A stretch of DNA of 64,000 nt from CTSOIL-112 sp049291875 (GCA_049291875.1 JBATQE010000024.1:1-64000); one strand, 5' to 3'; shown: positions 42,398 to 52,743, numbered from the stretch's first letter. A program made the numbers and translations. The notes: a model not told the origin generated them from the sequence alone.

Positions 42398-44721
42398 TAT
42401 GCTCGCTCCACTGTTACGCTTGCGTACGCAGAACCCAAGGCAGCGGCCAGTGCCGTACCTGCTTGAATATCAACGACGTTATCCGCCAATTTTGGATTCA
42501 AAACGGCTTGCGCTTTGACACTGTTCTCGCCTTGTTTGACGCTCACCCATTCAGGATCACCTGCCAGATCAACGGCCAAGCCCAAAGCCTGATACACATT
42601 TTCTGCCAAACCAACGACCAATCCCTCTTGCGCCCATTTGGTTTTTTGCAAACTGCCTGCACGACGCACCACCGCATCCACGGCGTATGGATTCACGCGT
42701 GTGCTGCGCACCCAACCATTAGCCACTTCTGTCGCCTGCGCAACGGCATTTGAACCATTGCTCAAACGTGCTGGCAATTCTGCCAAAACAGGGGCAACTG
42801 CCGCACGAATATCATTCACATCGTTGGCGCTGAACGCTGGGGATTGAATACCCAAGCGCTCGCCCAAAACGCGCAACACTTTCCATGCCGGACGTGCTTC
42901 GCCCAGTGGTTTGACCACCGGATTGAATGTCTGTACGCGGCCTTCGGCATTGACAAACGTACCACCGGTTTCGGTAAAGGGTACGGTTGGCAAAATCACA
43001 TCAGCGGTGTCTGCCACCGCAGAGAAGTATGAATTCAGCGCAATCACAAAGGCCGATTTCAAAGCAGCTACGGCTTGCGCCGGATTGGCCGTGTCATTGG
43101 CAGGCTCAACGTTTAAAGTCACGTAGACGGCGCGTGGTTGTGCCAACATTTGTTGTGCGGTCAAACTGCCGTTTTGCGCAACCGCACCCACGGCGTACGC
43201 ACCCACGGTATTTGCACCATCCACTGCCACGGATACCACAGCGCCGCATGATTGCGCGATGCGATTGGCGACGGCCAAAATTTGTGCGGCTTGCGGGTGA
43301 TTCATAGCGGCATTGCCAAGGATAATGGCTTTGTTGCTCGCATGTTCATTGCGCAAATTACGCGCGACTTGACCAGCAAAATTGTCGCTTTGCGGATTGT
43401 TCAACTCGGCTTCAATCGCCAACAATTCGTCCAACCATACCGAGGCATTGAGCGCTTTTTGATGAACACGCATATACAAATCTTCGGCTTCATCGCTCAA
43501 CACATAAATGTCCGCTCGATTTTTCGCCGCTTGACGCAAGCGCAGTGCGAGCAACGGATGGTCTTGACGCAAATGCGCGCCAATCACCAAACCAACGTGG
43601 GTTTCGCCCAAGCTCGGAATGGTTTGTCCCAAATGCGGGATGCCTTGCAAATGCGCATTGAGGCTGTCATCGGTTTGACGCAACTGAGTGTCAATGTGCG
43701 CACTGCCCAAGCCGTTGATCAATGCTTTGAGCGCGTATAGCTCTTCAACGGTTGATTGTGGGTGCGCCAAAGCACCAATTTGGTCCGCACCTGCCTGACC
43801 TTTGCGATTTTTGATTTGTTCGATGGCATAGGTAAATGCTTCGTCCCATGAAACGGTTTTCCACTCGCCATTGGTTTTGATCATCGGTTCGGTCACACGA
43901 TCCTCTGAATTCAAACCTTCGTATGAGAAACGATCGCGGTCAGAAATCCAATGATCGTTGACCGCTTCGTTAATCAAAGACACCACGCGCTTGACGCGGT
44001 GGTCTTTGACGTGTACGGCCAAGCTACTGCCCCATGAATCGTGGGCGCTGATGGATTTGCGACGGGATAATTCCCATGAACGCGCGGAGTAGCGGAATGG
44101 TTTGGACAAAATCGCGCCGACCGGACACAGGTCAATCATATTGCCGGAGAGTTCGGAATCAATGGTTTTGCCAACAAAAGTGGTGATTTCAGAATGCTCA
44201 CCACGGTTGATCATACCCAATTCCATGATGCCCGCGACTTCTTGACCGAAGCGCACACAGCGTGTGCAGTGGATGCAGCGCGCCATTTCTTGCATGGAAA
44301 TCAGCGGCCCCGGATTTTTCGGCGCAACGACATGTTTTTCTTCACCAAAGCGCGAAGTGCCTTTACCATAACCCATAGAGAGGTCTTGCAGTTGGCATTC
44401 ACCACCCTGATCGCAAATCGGACAATCCAGCGGGTGATTGAGCAATAAGAACTCCATCACGTCGGCTTGTGCAGTTTTGGCTTTTTCAGAAACCACTTGC
44501 GTGCGCACAACCATATTCGGCGTCACCGGCGTGGCGCAGGCAGGCAAGGGTTTGGGTGCTTTTTCGACTTCAACCAAACACATACGGCACGAGGCAGCAA
44601 CCGATAATTTTTCGTGATAGCAAAAATGGGGAACGTACTTACCCACTTTTTTCACGGCATCCATGACCATGCTACCCTCGGGCATTTCGATCTTGATACC
44701 ATCAATTTCCATTTCAAGCAT
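42397..44721 (-). CDS. nuoG: NADH:quinone oxidoreductase subunit G
   Basis: A 774-residue peripheral subunit. The N-terminal ferredoxin part holds the 2Fe-2S ligands (CYHEKLSVAASCRMC), the His-ligated cluster lies in HPLDCPICDQGGECQLQ, and a further 4Fe-4S set in CIHCTRCVRFGQE. A molybdopterin-oxidoreductase-like domain follows without a cofactor role in complex I. Length fits the betaproteobacterial form. Confidence 0.96.
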   Translation of the reverse strand: MLEMEIDGIKIEMPEGSMVMDAVKKVGKYVPHFCYHEKLSVAASCRMCLVEVEKAPKPLPACATPVTPNMVVRTQVVSEKAKTAQADVMEFLLLNHPLDCPICDQGGECQLQDLSMGYGKGTSRFGEEKHVVAPKNPGPLISMQEMARCIHCTRCVRFGQEVAGIMELGMINRGEHSEITTFVGKTIDSELSGNMIDLCPVGAILSKPFRYSARSWELSRRKSISAHDSWGSSLAVHVKDHRVKRVVSLINEAVNDHWISDRDRFSYEGLNSEDRVTEPMIKTNGEWKTVSWDEAFTYAIEQIKNRKGQAGADQIGALAHPQSTVEELYALKALINGLGSAHIDTQLRQTDDSLNAHLQGIPHLGQTIPSLGETHVGLVIGAHLRQDHPLLALRLRQAAKNRADIYVLSDEAEDLYMRVHQKALNASVWLDELLAIEAELNNPQSDNFAGQVARNLRNEHASNKAIILGNAAMNHPQAAQILAVANRIAQSCGAVVSVAVDGANTVGAYAVGAVAQNGSLTAQQMLAQPRAVYVTLNVEPANDTANPAQAVAALKSAFVIALNSYFSAVADTADVILPTVPFTETGGTFVNAEGRVQTFNPVVKPLGEARPAWKVLRVLGERLGIQSPAFSANDVNDIRAAVAPVLAELPARLSNGSNAVAQATEVANGWVRSTRVNPYAVDAVVRRAGSLQKTKWAQEGLVVGLAENVYQALGLAVDLAGDPEWVSVKQGENSVKAQAVLNPKLADNVVDIQAGTALAAALGSAYASVTVERA

Positions 44722-44734
44722 ACGTCACCTTCAA

Positions 44735-46027
44735 TTAACGATACGTGGGCACAACGCAGTTTTTGTGCTCAATGTGATAGGCGAATTCATCACGGAAGTG
44801 TTTCACAAACGAGCGCACCGGCATAGCCGCGGCATCGCCCAAGGCGCAAATGGTGCGCCCCATGATGTTACCGGCTACGGAATCCAGCAAATCCAAATCC
44901 TCTGGGCGGCCTTGACCTTTTTCGATACGATCGACCATGCGCCACAACCAGCCGGTACCTTCGCGACATGGGGTGCATTGACCACAGGATTCTTCATAAT
45001 AGAAATACGACAGGCGTTGCAACGACTTGACCATGCAGCGCGTGTCATTCATCACGATCACAGCGCCTGAACCAAGCATAGAGCCGGCTTTAGAGATCGA
45101 ATCGTAATCCATGGTGCATTCCATGATGATGTGCGCTGGCAATACCGGCGCAGACGAGCCGCCTGGAATCACGGCTTTCAAATTGCCGCCACGCACACCA
45201 CCAGCCAATTCGAGCAAAGTGGAGAACGGTGTTCCCATCGGTACTTCGTAGTTACCCGGCAGATTGACATCACCTGACACGGAAAAAATCTTGGTGCCGC
45301 CATTATTCGGTTTACCGATGTCCAAATACGCTTGGCCGCCCATTTTCAACAGGAATGGCACGGCGGCAAAGGTCTCGGTATTGTTAATCGTGGTTGGCTT
45401 GCCGTACAAACCAAAGCTCGCAGGGAACGGTGGTTTGAAGCGCGGTTGGCCTTTTTTACCCTCAAGCGATTCGAGCAAAGCGGTTTCTTCACCGCAAATA
45501 TACGCGCCATAGCCATGATGCGCGAACAGATCAAAACTAAAGCCTGAGCCGAGGATATTATCACCCAGCAAACCTGCTTGACGCGCCTGTGCCAAAGCCT
45601 GCTCGAAGATTTCGTAGGCTTCAAAAATTTCGCCGTGGATGTAGTTGTAGCCACGCGAAATGCCCATGGTGTAGGCGGCAATGGTCATACCTTCAATCAG
45701 CGCATATGGATTGTAGCGAATGATGTCGCGGTCTTTAAACGTGCCCGGCTCGCCTTCGTCGGTGTTACACACCAGATATTTTTGCCCCGGGTATTGGCGC
45801 GGCATGAAACTCCACTTCAGACCGGTCGGAAAGCCCGCGCCACCACGGCCACGTAGAGCCGACAGTTTCATTTCATTGATGATGTCGTCCGGCGAAGTTT
45901 TTTCCGTTAATATTTTCTTTAATACTTCATAACCACCGCGCGCCACATAGCTATCCAAATCCCAGTTGGATCCGTTTAAGCCCGCCAGAATCACAGGATT
46001 GATGTGTCGATCATGCAAACAGGTCAT
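44735..46027 (-). CDS. nuoF: NADH:quinone oxidoreductase subunit F
   Basis: A 430-residue flavoprotein that oxidises NADH. The NADH/FMN site is GRGGAGFPTGLKW; the N3 cluster ligands lie in ESCGQCTPCREGTGW. It overlaps nuoE by four bases. Confidence 0.97.
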   Translation of the reverse strand: MTCLHDRHINPVILAGLNGSNWDLDSYVARGGYEVLKKILTEKTSPDDIINEMKLSALRGRGGAGFPTGLKWSFMPRQYPGQKYLVCNTDEGEPGTFKDRDIIRYNPYALIEGMTIAAYTMGISRGYNYIHGEIFEAYEIFEQALAQARQAGLLGDNILGSGFSFDLFAHHGYGAYICGEETALLESLEGKKGQPRFKPPFPASFGLYGKPTTINNTETFAAVPFLLKMGGQAYLDIGKPNNGGTKIFSVSGDVNLPGNYEVPMGTPFSTLLELAGGVRGGNLKAVIPGGSSAPVLPAHIIMECTMDYDSISKAGSMLGSGAVIVMNDTRCMVKSLQRLSYFYYEESCGQCTPCREGTGWLWRMVDRIEKGQGRPEDLDLLDSVAGNIMGRTICALGDAAAMPVRSFVKHFRDEFAYHIEHKNCVVPTYR

Positions 46028-46518
46028 TTGTTCGACTCCCCTGATAATTGGTTGAGCAAAGCATCGATTTTTTCATTGCTCATGAAACTGCACATGGTGT
46101 GGTTGTTGTGCAAAAGCACCGGCGAATCGCCGCACGCACCCATGCATTCGCCTTCTTTAAGGGTGAACATGCCATCGGACGTGGTTTCATTAAAATCAAT
46201 GCCGAGTTTTTCTTTCAGATACTCCGCTGCAGAAACGCCGCCGCTCAAAGCGCAAGGCAAATTGGTGCAGACGGTGATTTTATGCTTGCCCACCGGTTTG
46301 ATGTCGTACATATTGTAAAACGTTGCCACTTCTTCCACCGCAATCGCGGGCATATCGAGCACCTGCGCGACTTCGGTCATGATTTCAGGCGAAACCCAGC
46401 CATATTCGGCCTGCGCAATACGCAATGCGCTCATCACCGCAGATTGCTTTTGATCTGCAGGATATTTCGCCACTTCTACGGCGATTTGTTGTAATGCTTG
46501 TTCTGATAACATCTTCAC
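46024..46518 (-). CDS. nuoE: NADH:quinone oxidoreductase subunit E
   Basis: A 164-residue thioredoxin-like subunit with the N1a 2Fe-2S cluster: Cys ligands in VCTNLPCALSGG and ECMGACGDSP. The N-terminal helical region (VMSALRIAQAEYGWVSPEIM) is typical. Confidence 0.96.
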   Translation of the reverse strand: MKMLSEQALQQIAVEVAKYPADQKQSAVMSALRIAQAEYGWVSPEIMTEVAQVLDMPAIAVEEVATFYNMYDIKPVGKHKITVCTNLPCALSGGVSAAEYLKEKLGIDFNETTSDGMFTLKEGECMGACGDSPVLLHNNHTMCSFMSNEKIDALLNQLSGESNK

Positions 46519-46547
46519 GTGCCCCTATCTGTATTGTCTTCGATCAA

Positions 46548-47801
46548 TCAGCGGTCAATTTCACCGAATACAATATCTTGAGTACCAATGATGGTAACCA
46601 CGTCGGCCAACATATGGCCTCGGCTCATTTCATCCAATGACTGCAAGTGCGCATATCCCGGCGCACGGATTTTCAAACGATATGGTTTGTTCGCGCCATC
46701 GGATACCATATAAATACCAAACTCACCTTTTGGATGCTCCACCGCCGCATACGCCTCGGATGGTGGAATGTGCATACCTTCGGTGAACAGTTTGAAGTGG
46801 TGAATCAGCGCTTCCATATTGGTTTTCATCTCGGTACGCGTCGGCGGTGCGATCTTGTGATCATCAATAATCACTGGCCCTGGGTTGGCTTTGAGCCACG
46901 CGATACACTGCGCCATAATTTTGTTCGCTTCGCGCATTTCTTGCATACGCACCAGATAGCGATCATACGAATCACCGTTTTTGCCTACGGGAATCGCAAA
47001 GTCGAGCTTGTCGTAGATTTCGTAAGGTTGGTTTTTACGCAAGTCCCAAACGATGCCCGAACCACGCAACATCGGCCCCGTGAAGCCCCACGCTTTCGCA
47101 CGCTCTGGCGTCACGATACCCACATCCACCAAACGTTGCTTCCAAATACGATTGTCCGTCAACAAGGTTTCATATTCATCGACATAACCGGGAAAACGCT
47201 GTGTGAAGTCTTCCAAAAAGTCCAGCAAAGAGCCTTCACGGTTGCGGTTAATGCGATCCAAAGAAGCCTGCGAACGCACCTTGGTTTTTTTCAGTTTTGG
47301 CATGGTGTCCGGCAAATCGCGCGACACACCACCCGGACGGTAGTACGCTGCATGCATCCGCGCACCGGAAACGGCTTCATACGCATCCAATAAATCTTCA
47401 CGCTCGCGGAAGCAATACAAGAATGGCGTCATCGCACCAACGTCCAGCGCATGCGCACCAATCCAAAGCAGGTGATTGAGCAGGCGAGTAACCTCGTCAA
47501 ACAAGACGCGAATATATTGCGCACGCAACGGCACCGTGATATTGAGCATTTTCTCAATCGCCATCACATAGGCATGCTCACTGCTCATCATGGACATATA
47601 GTCCAAACGATCCATGTACGGTAAAGCCTGCAAATAGGTTTTTTGCTCCGCCAATTTTTCTGTCGCCCGATGCAACAGCCCAATATGCGGGTCGGCGCGC
47701 TGCACCACTTCGCCATCCAATTCCAGAACCAGACGCAATACACCGTGCGCCGCAGGGTGCTGTGGACCAAAGTTCAGTGTGTAATTTTTAAGTTCAGCCA
47801 T
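46548..47801 (-). CDS. nuoD: NADH:quinone oxidoreductase subunit D
   Basis: A 417-residue subunit that, with NuoB, forms the quinone-binding site. Typical parts: NFGPQHPAAHGVLRLVLELD with the conserved His, HIGLLHRATEKLAEQKTYLQ and the GDVVTIIGTQDIVFGEIDR-type end (here ADVVTIIGTQDIVFGEIDR). Confidence 0.97.
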   Translation of the reverse strand: MAELKNYTLNFGPQHPAAHGVLRLVLELDGEVVQRADPHIGLLHRATEKLAEQKTYLQALPYMDRLDYMSMMSSEHAYVMAIEKMLNITVPLRAQYIRVLFDEVTRLLNHLLWIGAHALDVGAMTPFLYCFREREDLLDAYEAVSGARMHAAYYRPGGVSRDLPDTMPKLKKTKVRSQASLDRINRNREGSLLDFLEDFTQRFPGYVDEYETLLTDNRIWKQRLVDVGIVTPERAKAWGFTGPMLRGSGIVWDLRKNQPYEIYDKLDFAIPVGKNGDSYDRYLVRMQEMREANKIMAQCIAWLKANPGPVIIDDHKIAPPTRTEMKTNMEALIHHFKLFTEGMHIPPSEAYAAVEHPKGEFGIYMVSDGANKPYRLKIRAPGYAHLQSLDEMSRGHMLADVVTIIGTQDIVFGEIDR

Positions 47802-47818
47802 TTTTCACCCGATTCATC

Positions 47819-48460
47819 TTATTTGGCATTCTGCCCAAAACCCGGTTCGCGCACAATGCGTGGGGTATTTTCACGAGGCTCGATGGTAACAGGTTGATAA
47901 ATAACCCGTTTTTGCTCCGTGTCGTAACGCATTTCAACATAGCCAGACACAGGAAAATCCTTGCGTAGCGGATGACCGATAAAGCCATAATCCGTCAGAA
48001 TACGGCGCAGATCGTTATGACCTTCAAATACGATGCCGTACATATCGAATGCTTCGCGCTCAAACCAATCTGCGGCACTCCAGATACCCATCGCACTCGG
48101 CACCACCGGAAAATCATCATTGGGCGCAAATACGCGCAAACGCAAACGTTGATTTTGCGTCACCGACAGCAAATGCAAGACTACCGCAAACCGATTTGGC
48201 CAACCGCCACCGTTGTACTCTGAATAATCCACGCCGCACAAATCAAGCATGATATCGAATTTCAACGCTGGTTCATCATGCAGTTGACGCGCAACCGCCA
48301 AATAATCCGCCACCGGTACTTGCAAAGTCACTTCGCCTAAAGCGTCGGTGTAGTGGTACGCACCACCAATGATCGCTTTCACTTGATTGAGCAACTGCGC
48401 ACTGCGTGATGACGATACGGTCTCAACAGTGGTTTCAGTGTTTACTACAGCTTCACTCAT
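47819..48460 (-). CDS. nuoC: NADH:quinone oxidoreductase subunit C
   Basis: A 213-residue subunit. The family block is DWFEREAFDMYGIVFEGHND followed by LRRILTDYGFIGHPLRKDFP. It is separate from nuoD (not fused as in E. coli), the usual betaproteobacterial form. It overlaps nuoB by four bases. Confidence 0.96.
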   Translation of the reverse strand: MSEAVVNTETTVETVSSSRSAQLLNQVKAIIGGAYHYTDALGEVTLQVPVADYLAVARQLHDEPALKFDIMLDLCGVDYSEYNGGGWPNRFAVVLHLLSVTQNQRLRLRVFAPNDDFPVVPSAMGIWSAADWFEREAFDMYGIVFEGHNDLRRILTDYGFIGHPLRKDFPVSGYVEMRYDTEQKRVIYQPVTIEPRENTPRIVREPGFGQNAK

Positions 48461-48960
48461 ACGACACCTCGCGCCAACAACACAGTATTTTGAGATTTTT
48501 GTTTACGGATGATTTTATTTTGTAACTGGAAAATCCCGTAGATCAAAGCTTCAGCAGTCGGAGGGCAACCCGGGACATAGATATCCACCGGCACAACCCG
48601 ATCACAACCGCGCACCACAGAATACGCATAGTGGTAATAACCGCCGCCATTGGCACACGAACCCATGGAAATCACCCAACGCGGTTCGGCCATTTGGTCA
48701 TAAACCTTACGCAATGCCGGCGCCATTTTATTGGTCAAGGTTCCCGCAACAATCATCACGTCAGAATGGCGCGGGCTGGGGCGAAAAATCACACCGAAAC
48801 GATCCAAGTCGTAACGCGCCGCGCCCGCCTGCATCATTTCCACTGCACAGCAGGCCAAGCCAAACGTCATCGGCCACATGGAGCCAGTACGCGTCCAATT
48901 CATTAAATTTTCAGCAGTGGTTACGATAAACCCTTGCTTTTCGACGGTTGTATCACTCAT
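48457..48960 (-). CDS. nuoB: NADH:quinone oxidoreductase subunit B
   Basis: A 167-residue subunit with the terminal N2 4Fe-4S cluster. Ligand regions: MTFGLACCAVEMM, ISMGSCANGGGYYHYAYSVV and YVPGCPPTAEALIYG. The ATG at 48960 has AGAGG upstream; the longer open frame to 49056 is not used. Confidence 0.97.
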   Translation of the reverse strand: MSDTTVEKQGFIVTTAENLMNWTRTGSMWPMTFGLACCAVEMMQAGAARYDLDRFGVIFRPSPRHSDVMIVAGTLTNKMAPALRKVYDQMAEPRWVISMGSCANGGGYYHYAYSVVRGCDRVVPVDIYVPGCPPTAEALIYGIFQLQNKIIRKQKSQNTVLLARGVV

Positions 48961-49046
48961 CAGATTAACCTCTTTGCGAGCTATTGACCCACAGATTGCA
49001 CGACAACAAAAACGATTATTGGAAAAACAAAAACGCCTGCGTGGAA

Positions 49047-49421
49047 TTACTCCCAATCAAGCGCGCCTTTTTTCCAAATATAGATGTAACCCAAAACCAA
49101 TTCGGCCAAAAACACCAGCATGACGATAAAGCCGTACAACGGCGCTTCAGGCGTTGATAAGTCTTTAAGAGAGATTGCCCAAGGAACCAAAAATGCGGTT
49201 TCCAAGTCAAATAAGATGAACAGAATAGCGACCAAATAATAGCGCACATCGAACCGCATCCGCGTATCTTCAAACGCTTCAAAGCCGCATTCGTAAGGGG
49301 ATAATTTAGCCGCATCCGGTTTGCGGGGGCCGAGCAAGAAGCCGATACCAACGACCAACAAACCCAAACCGAGCGCTGCGAAGATGAATAGCAATACCGG
49401 AACATAGTTGGTTAAATTCAT
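49047..49421 (-). CDS. nuoA: NADH:quinone oxidoreductase subunit A
   Basis: A 124-residue three-helix subunit, first gene of the nuo operon. The conserved loop is LSPYECGFEAFEDTRMRFDV and helix 2 holds ILFILFDLETAFLVPWA. The start MNLTNYVPVL is at 49421. The tRNA-Leu gene lies 115 bases upstream on the same strand. Confidence 0.96.
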   Translation of the reverse strand: MNLTNYVPVLLFIFAALGLGLLVVGIGFLLGPRKPDAAKLSPYECGFEAFEDTRMRFDVRYYLVAILFILFDLETAFLVPWAISLKDLSTPEAPLYGFIVMLVFLAELVLGYIYIWKKGALDWE

Positions 49422-49536
49422 TTTATCTTCCCAAATCAAATTGATACCGAACATCCGAATAACCAACGCATTGCACGCCACATCGAATGTTTGCTTTACC
49501 ACTTGCCCGAAACACTTTGTGTTTCAAACTACTTTT

Positions 49537-49622
49537 TGGTGCCGACGACGAGACTCGAACTCGTACAGCCTAAGGCCACTACCCCCTCAAGATAGCGTGT
49601 CTACCAATTTCACCACGTCGGC
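49537..49622 (-). tRNA. tRNA-Leu (anticodon GAG)
   Basis: The minus strand folds as a class II tRNA. The acceptor pairs GCCGACG with CGTCGGC, discriminator A and encoded CCA. The anticodon stem CTATC/GGTAG has loop TTGAGGG (GAG, reads CUU/CUC), there is a long variable arm, and the T arm is ACGAGTTCGAGTCTCGT. Its place between secG and nuoA is conserved in Burkholderiales. A small hairpin (49509-49525, GAAACAC/GTGTTTC) follows its 3' end. Confidence 0.96.
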
Positions 49623-49680
49623 TTATTCTGATTTCCCCAACTACTCATTGCTTGCCCGCAACCATCGCGAGCGCTGCACA

Positions 49681-50034
49681 TTATTGTGGAATTCCTTGTG
49701 TTGCATTCGGCTTAGCCGGCGCTGCGGGTTGAGCGGGTTGCTGCTCTTGCACTTTCACGTTGCTCAAATTCACACCATCATTTCTGATAGACGAAATCGG
49801 GCTAACCACAAAGGACAAAACAATGGTGCAAACCACAAACAGCGTTGCCAACCATGCCGTGGTGCGACTCAGGAAATTAGCCGAGCCTGCCGCGCCAAAT
49901 ACAGTACCAGACGCACCGGAACCAAATGCCGCGCCAGCATCAGCACCTTTACCTTGCTGAATCAAAACCAAGCCTATCACGCCAACGGCGGATAAAACCT
50001 GCAACACAATCATAATCGTTTTGAGTAATTCCAC
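49681..50034 (-). CDS. secG: Preprotein translocase subunit SecG
   Basis: A 117-residue inner-membrane protein assisting the SecYEG channel. Two helices (IMIVLQVLSAVGVIGLVLI and TTAWLATLFVVCTIVLSFVV) flank the conserved QQGKGADAGAAFGSGASGT loop. The Pro/Gln/Ala-rich tail (QEQQPAQPAAPAKPNATQ) is typical of beta/gamma forms. Confidence 0.95.
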   Translation of the reverse strand: MELLKTIMIVLQVLSAVGVIGLVLIQQGKGADAGAAFGSGASGTVFGAAGSANFLSRTTAWLATLFVVCTIVLSFVVSPISSIRNDGVNLSNVKVQEQQPAQPAAPAKPNATQGIPQ

Positions 50035-50130
50035 TTTTTTCTAATTCCTCATTGAGACGCTGTTTTCGTTGATCGCAAAAACCGCATCCGCATTTATTCT
50101 ATTGGGCGTTATTGTACGCTATTTCTCGCC

Positions 50131-50880
50131 TCAAGCCGAGCGATAAATTGCCAAAAAATCCTCTGCAACCAATGCCGCACCACCAATCAAGCCGCCATCT
50201 ACATCCGGCTTGGAAAAAATCTCTTGCGCATTACCGGCCTTCACACTGCCACCATATAAAATGGCCATATCATCCGCCATTGCGCCGTCCAATTCACGCA
50301 ACGCAGCACGAATCCAGCCATGCACTTCTTGCGCTTGTTCTGGAGACGCGGTTTTACCCGTGCCAATCGCCCAAACCGGCTCGTAAGCCAAAATACTACG
50401 CGACAATCCTGACACGCCGATGACATCGGCCACCGCTTTGAGCTGACGCAAGACCACGGCTTGCGCTTGACCTGACTCACGCTCACCCAAGGTTTCGCCG
50501 ACACAAATTACCGGCATTAAACCCGCTTCCAAAGCCACGCGCGACTTTTCGGCCACCACGGCGTCGGTTTCACCATACAAGCTGCGACGCTCGGAGTGCC
50601 CGATCAACACCAGTTGCACGCCGAAATCTTTGAGCATATCGGCACTGACTTCGCCGGTATACGCGCCACTGGCTTTATCGCTCAGATTTTGCGCCCCGTA
50701 GGCAATATTGCTATTTGCCAAAGCCGCTTGCACTTGCGCCAAATAGGGATAAGGCGCACAAACCGCCATGCGTGCCGAGCCTTTTTCCTGCGTACCCGCG
50801 ATCAATTCGTTCAACAATGCGGCGTTTGCACTCAAACTGCCGTTCATTTTCCAGTTACCGATGACCCATTGACTACGCAT
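50131..50880 (-). CDS. tpiA: Triosephosphate isomerase
   Basis: A 249-residue glycolytic enzyme interconverting DHAP and glyceraldehyde-3-phosphate. Motifs: GNWKMNG with the catalytic Lys, LIGHSERR with His, and YEPVWAIGTGKTA with Glu. The ATG at 50880 has GGAGAG upstream; a longer frame starts with TTG at 50892. It lies upstream of secG in the same direction. Confidence 0.96.
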   Translation of the reverse strand: MRSQWVIGNWKMNGSLSANAALLNELIAGTQEKGSARMAVCAPYPYLAQVQAALANSNIAYGAQNLSDKASGAYTGEVSADMLKDFGVQLVLIGHSERRSLYGETDAVVAEKSRVALEAGLMPVICVGETLGERESGQAQAVVLRQLKAVADVIGVSGLSRSILAYEPVWAIGTGKTASPEQAQEVHGWIRAALRELDGAMADDMAILYGGSVKAGNAQEIFSKPDVDGGLIGGAALVAEDFLAIYRSA

Positions 50881-51067
50881 GATGCTCTCCAAAAAGGTTT
50901 TTGAGGACTAAATCCCCCGGCGCGAACGCTCGCGTCGGACAACTTTGAAATTATACGCGGTTCAGCCTTTTCGGTCAATCCGAATGCGGACGATTTGGGC
51001 CGCATGCCATTAACAAACTCGCAGCATCCAGCACCAAGAACCGCATCCTTCTGATTCAAAACGGTTT

Positions 51068-52075
51068 TTAGTCATTCATCCATGACAAGACCAATTTGCC
51101 CGAATGTTGGTTGGATTCCATATATTGATGCGCCTCCCGCACCTGATCAAACGCAAACACTTGATACACCATCGGCACAATCAAACCCTGCTCAATTTTT
51201 GGCCAAATATGCTCGCGCAAACCTTGCGCCAATTGCGCCTTGGTATCCGGCGATTGTGGGCGCAAAAATGCGCCGGTCAATACAGCCTCTTTGCCCATCA
51301 CCTCGTGCACCTTGATTTCCATGCGCGAGCCGGTTAAAAACGCAATCCAAGCCAAACGCCCGCGTCGCGCCAGCACGCGCATATCGCCAGCAGCGGTCGC
51401 TGTGCCGAGCATATCAAGAATCACATCGACACCACGCCCTGCGGTTTTCTCCAAGACCACGTCGCTCCACTGCTCATCCAACAATACCACCTCATCCGCG
51501 CCCAGTTGGCGGCAAAAATCCGCCTTGCTCATTTGGCGCAAGGTGACAATCACCCGATGCCCCAAAGCCTTGGCCATTTGAATCGCGCTGGCACCGATGC
51601 CACTCGCGCCGGCGTGAATCAGCAGGGTTTCCGATGACTGATACAAACCCAGTTGCGCGCGCTCAAATACATTGAGCCAAACCGTGAACAAGGTTTCGGG
51701 CAGGCTCGCCGCCTGCGCCATCGTCCAGCCGTTTGGTACAGGCAGACACTGACGCGCATCCGCCCAAACGTATTCGGCATAGCCGCCCCCATGCGTCAGC
51801 GCACACACGCGATCGCCGATTTTCCACGACGAATCGCCTTTGACCTCGACCACTTCGCCCGCCACTTCCAACCCGAGCAACGGCGACGCATCCTTCGGCG
51901 GCGCGTACAGACCGCTGCGTTGCAACACATCGGGGCGATTGATTCCTGCCGCATGCACGCGAATCAACACCTGCTGCATTAAATTAGGCCACGGCTGTGG
52001 CAACGCCACCTCAGCCAGTTGCAGCACCTCCGCACCACCCGTACCGTCACATACCACCGCACGCATCTGATTCAT
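51068..52075 (-). CDS. NAD(P)H:quinone oxidoreductase (PIG3/zeta-crystallin type MDR)
   Basis: A 335-residue zinc-free medium-chain dehydrogenase. Markers are GINRPDVLQRSGLYAPP, the Rossmann motif HAGASGIGASAIQMAKALG and LDMLGTATAAGDMRVLARRG. It probably reduces quinones or other electrophiles with NADPH. The ATG at 52075 has GGAGG four bases upstream. Alone on this strand before the DUF2238 gene, it overlaps none. Confidence 0.87.
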   Translation of the reverse strand: MNQMRAVVCDGTGGAEVLQLAEVALPQPWPNLMQQVLIRVHAAGINRPDVLQRSGLYAPPKDASPLLGLEVAGEVVEVKGDSSWKIGDRVCALTHGGGYAEYVWADARQCLPVPNGWTMAQAASLPETLFTVWLNVFERAQLGLYQSSETLLIHAGASGIGASAIQMAKALGHRVIVTLRQMSKADFCRQLGADEVVLLDEQWSDVVLEKTAGRGVDVILDMLGTATAAGDMRVLARRGRLAWIAFLTGSRMEIKVHEVMGKEAVLTGAFLRPQSPDTKAQLAQGLREHIWPKIEQGLIVPMVYQVFAFDQVREAHQYMESNQHSGKLVLSWMND

Positions 52076-52092
52076 ACACCCTCCGACAACCA

Positions 52093-52743
52093 TCACGAAT
52101 AAAAAAGACTGTTTGACCAATTATCCAACTGCTCGATTTGACGGTCGTGCCAACGACGAAACACAAACACCGCCACCAGCGCTCCAAGCAGAGCAAACCC
52201 CATGTCCGACTGCGTGTCCCAGACATATCCTTGCGTACCGAGAAACTCATCCGCACCCTGCCCGAGCAACACCGCCGCCAGCCACTCAATCAACTCATAC
52301 ACCGCGCTGACCGTCATGGCCACACACACCGAGAAAAAACCCGCCATGCCACGGCCATTGACCCAAGCGCGACGCAACATCAATTCACGCGCCACCAAAG
52401 CCGGTACCAAGCCCTGCATAAAATGGCCGATTTTGTCATACGGATTGCGCGACAAAGCAAACACATCCTGCAACCAAAATCCAAAAGGGACGCGCGCATA
52501 CGAATAAGCGCCACCCAAAATCAACACCAGAGCATGCGCGGTGATCAGCACATACAGCAAACTGGTCCAAGTGAAAGAACGGCGCGTCAGCCACAACAAG
52601 GGAAACGCCACGAAAACAGGAAACACCTCCATCCACCATGTCGCACGATCAAACGGACGAATGACCGAAGCCAGCAACGCCAACACCACCAGCACGCTGC
52701 CCGCCATCAATACATATCGGGAAACCAAAAACGGGCGATGCAT
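52093..52743 (-). CDS. DUF2238 inner-membrane protein (YjdF-like)
   Basis: A 216-residue protein with about six membrane helices. The DUF2238 core is ARVPFGFWLQDVFALSRNPY followed by DKIGHFMQGLVPALVARELM, and DEFLGTQGYVWDTQSDMGFA near the end. Function unknown. It is followed 18 bases later by the quinone oxidoreductase gene in the same direction. Confidence 0.88.
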   Translation of the reverse strand: MHRPFLVSRYVLMAGSVLVVLALLASVIRPFDRATWWMEVFPVFVAFPLLWLTRRSFTWTSLLYVLITAHALVLILGGAYSYARVPFGFWLQDVFALSRNPYDKIGHFMQGLVPALVARELMLRRAWVNGRGMAGFFSVCVAMTVSAVYELIEWLAAVLLGQGADEFLGTQGYVWDTQSDMGFALLGALVAVFVFRRWHDRQIEQLDNWSNSLFYS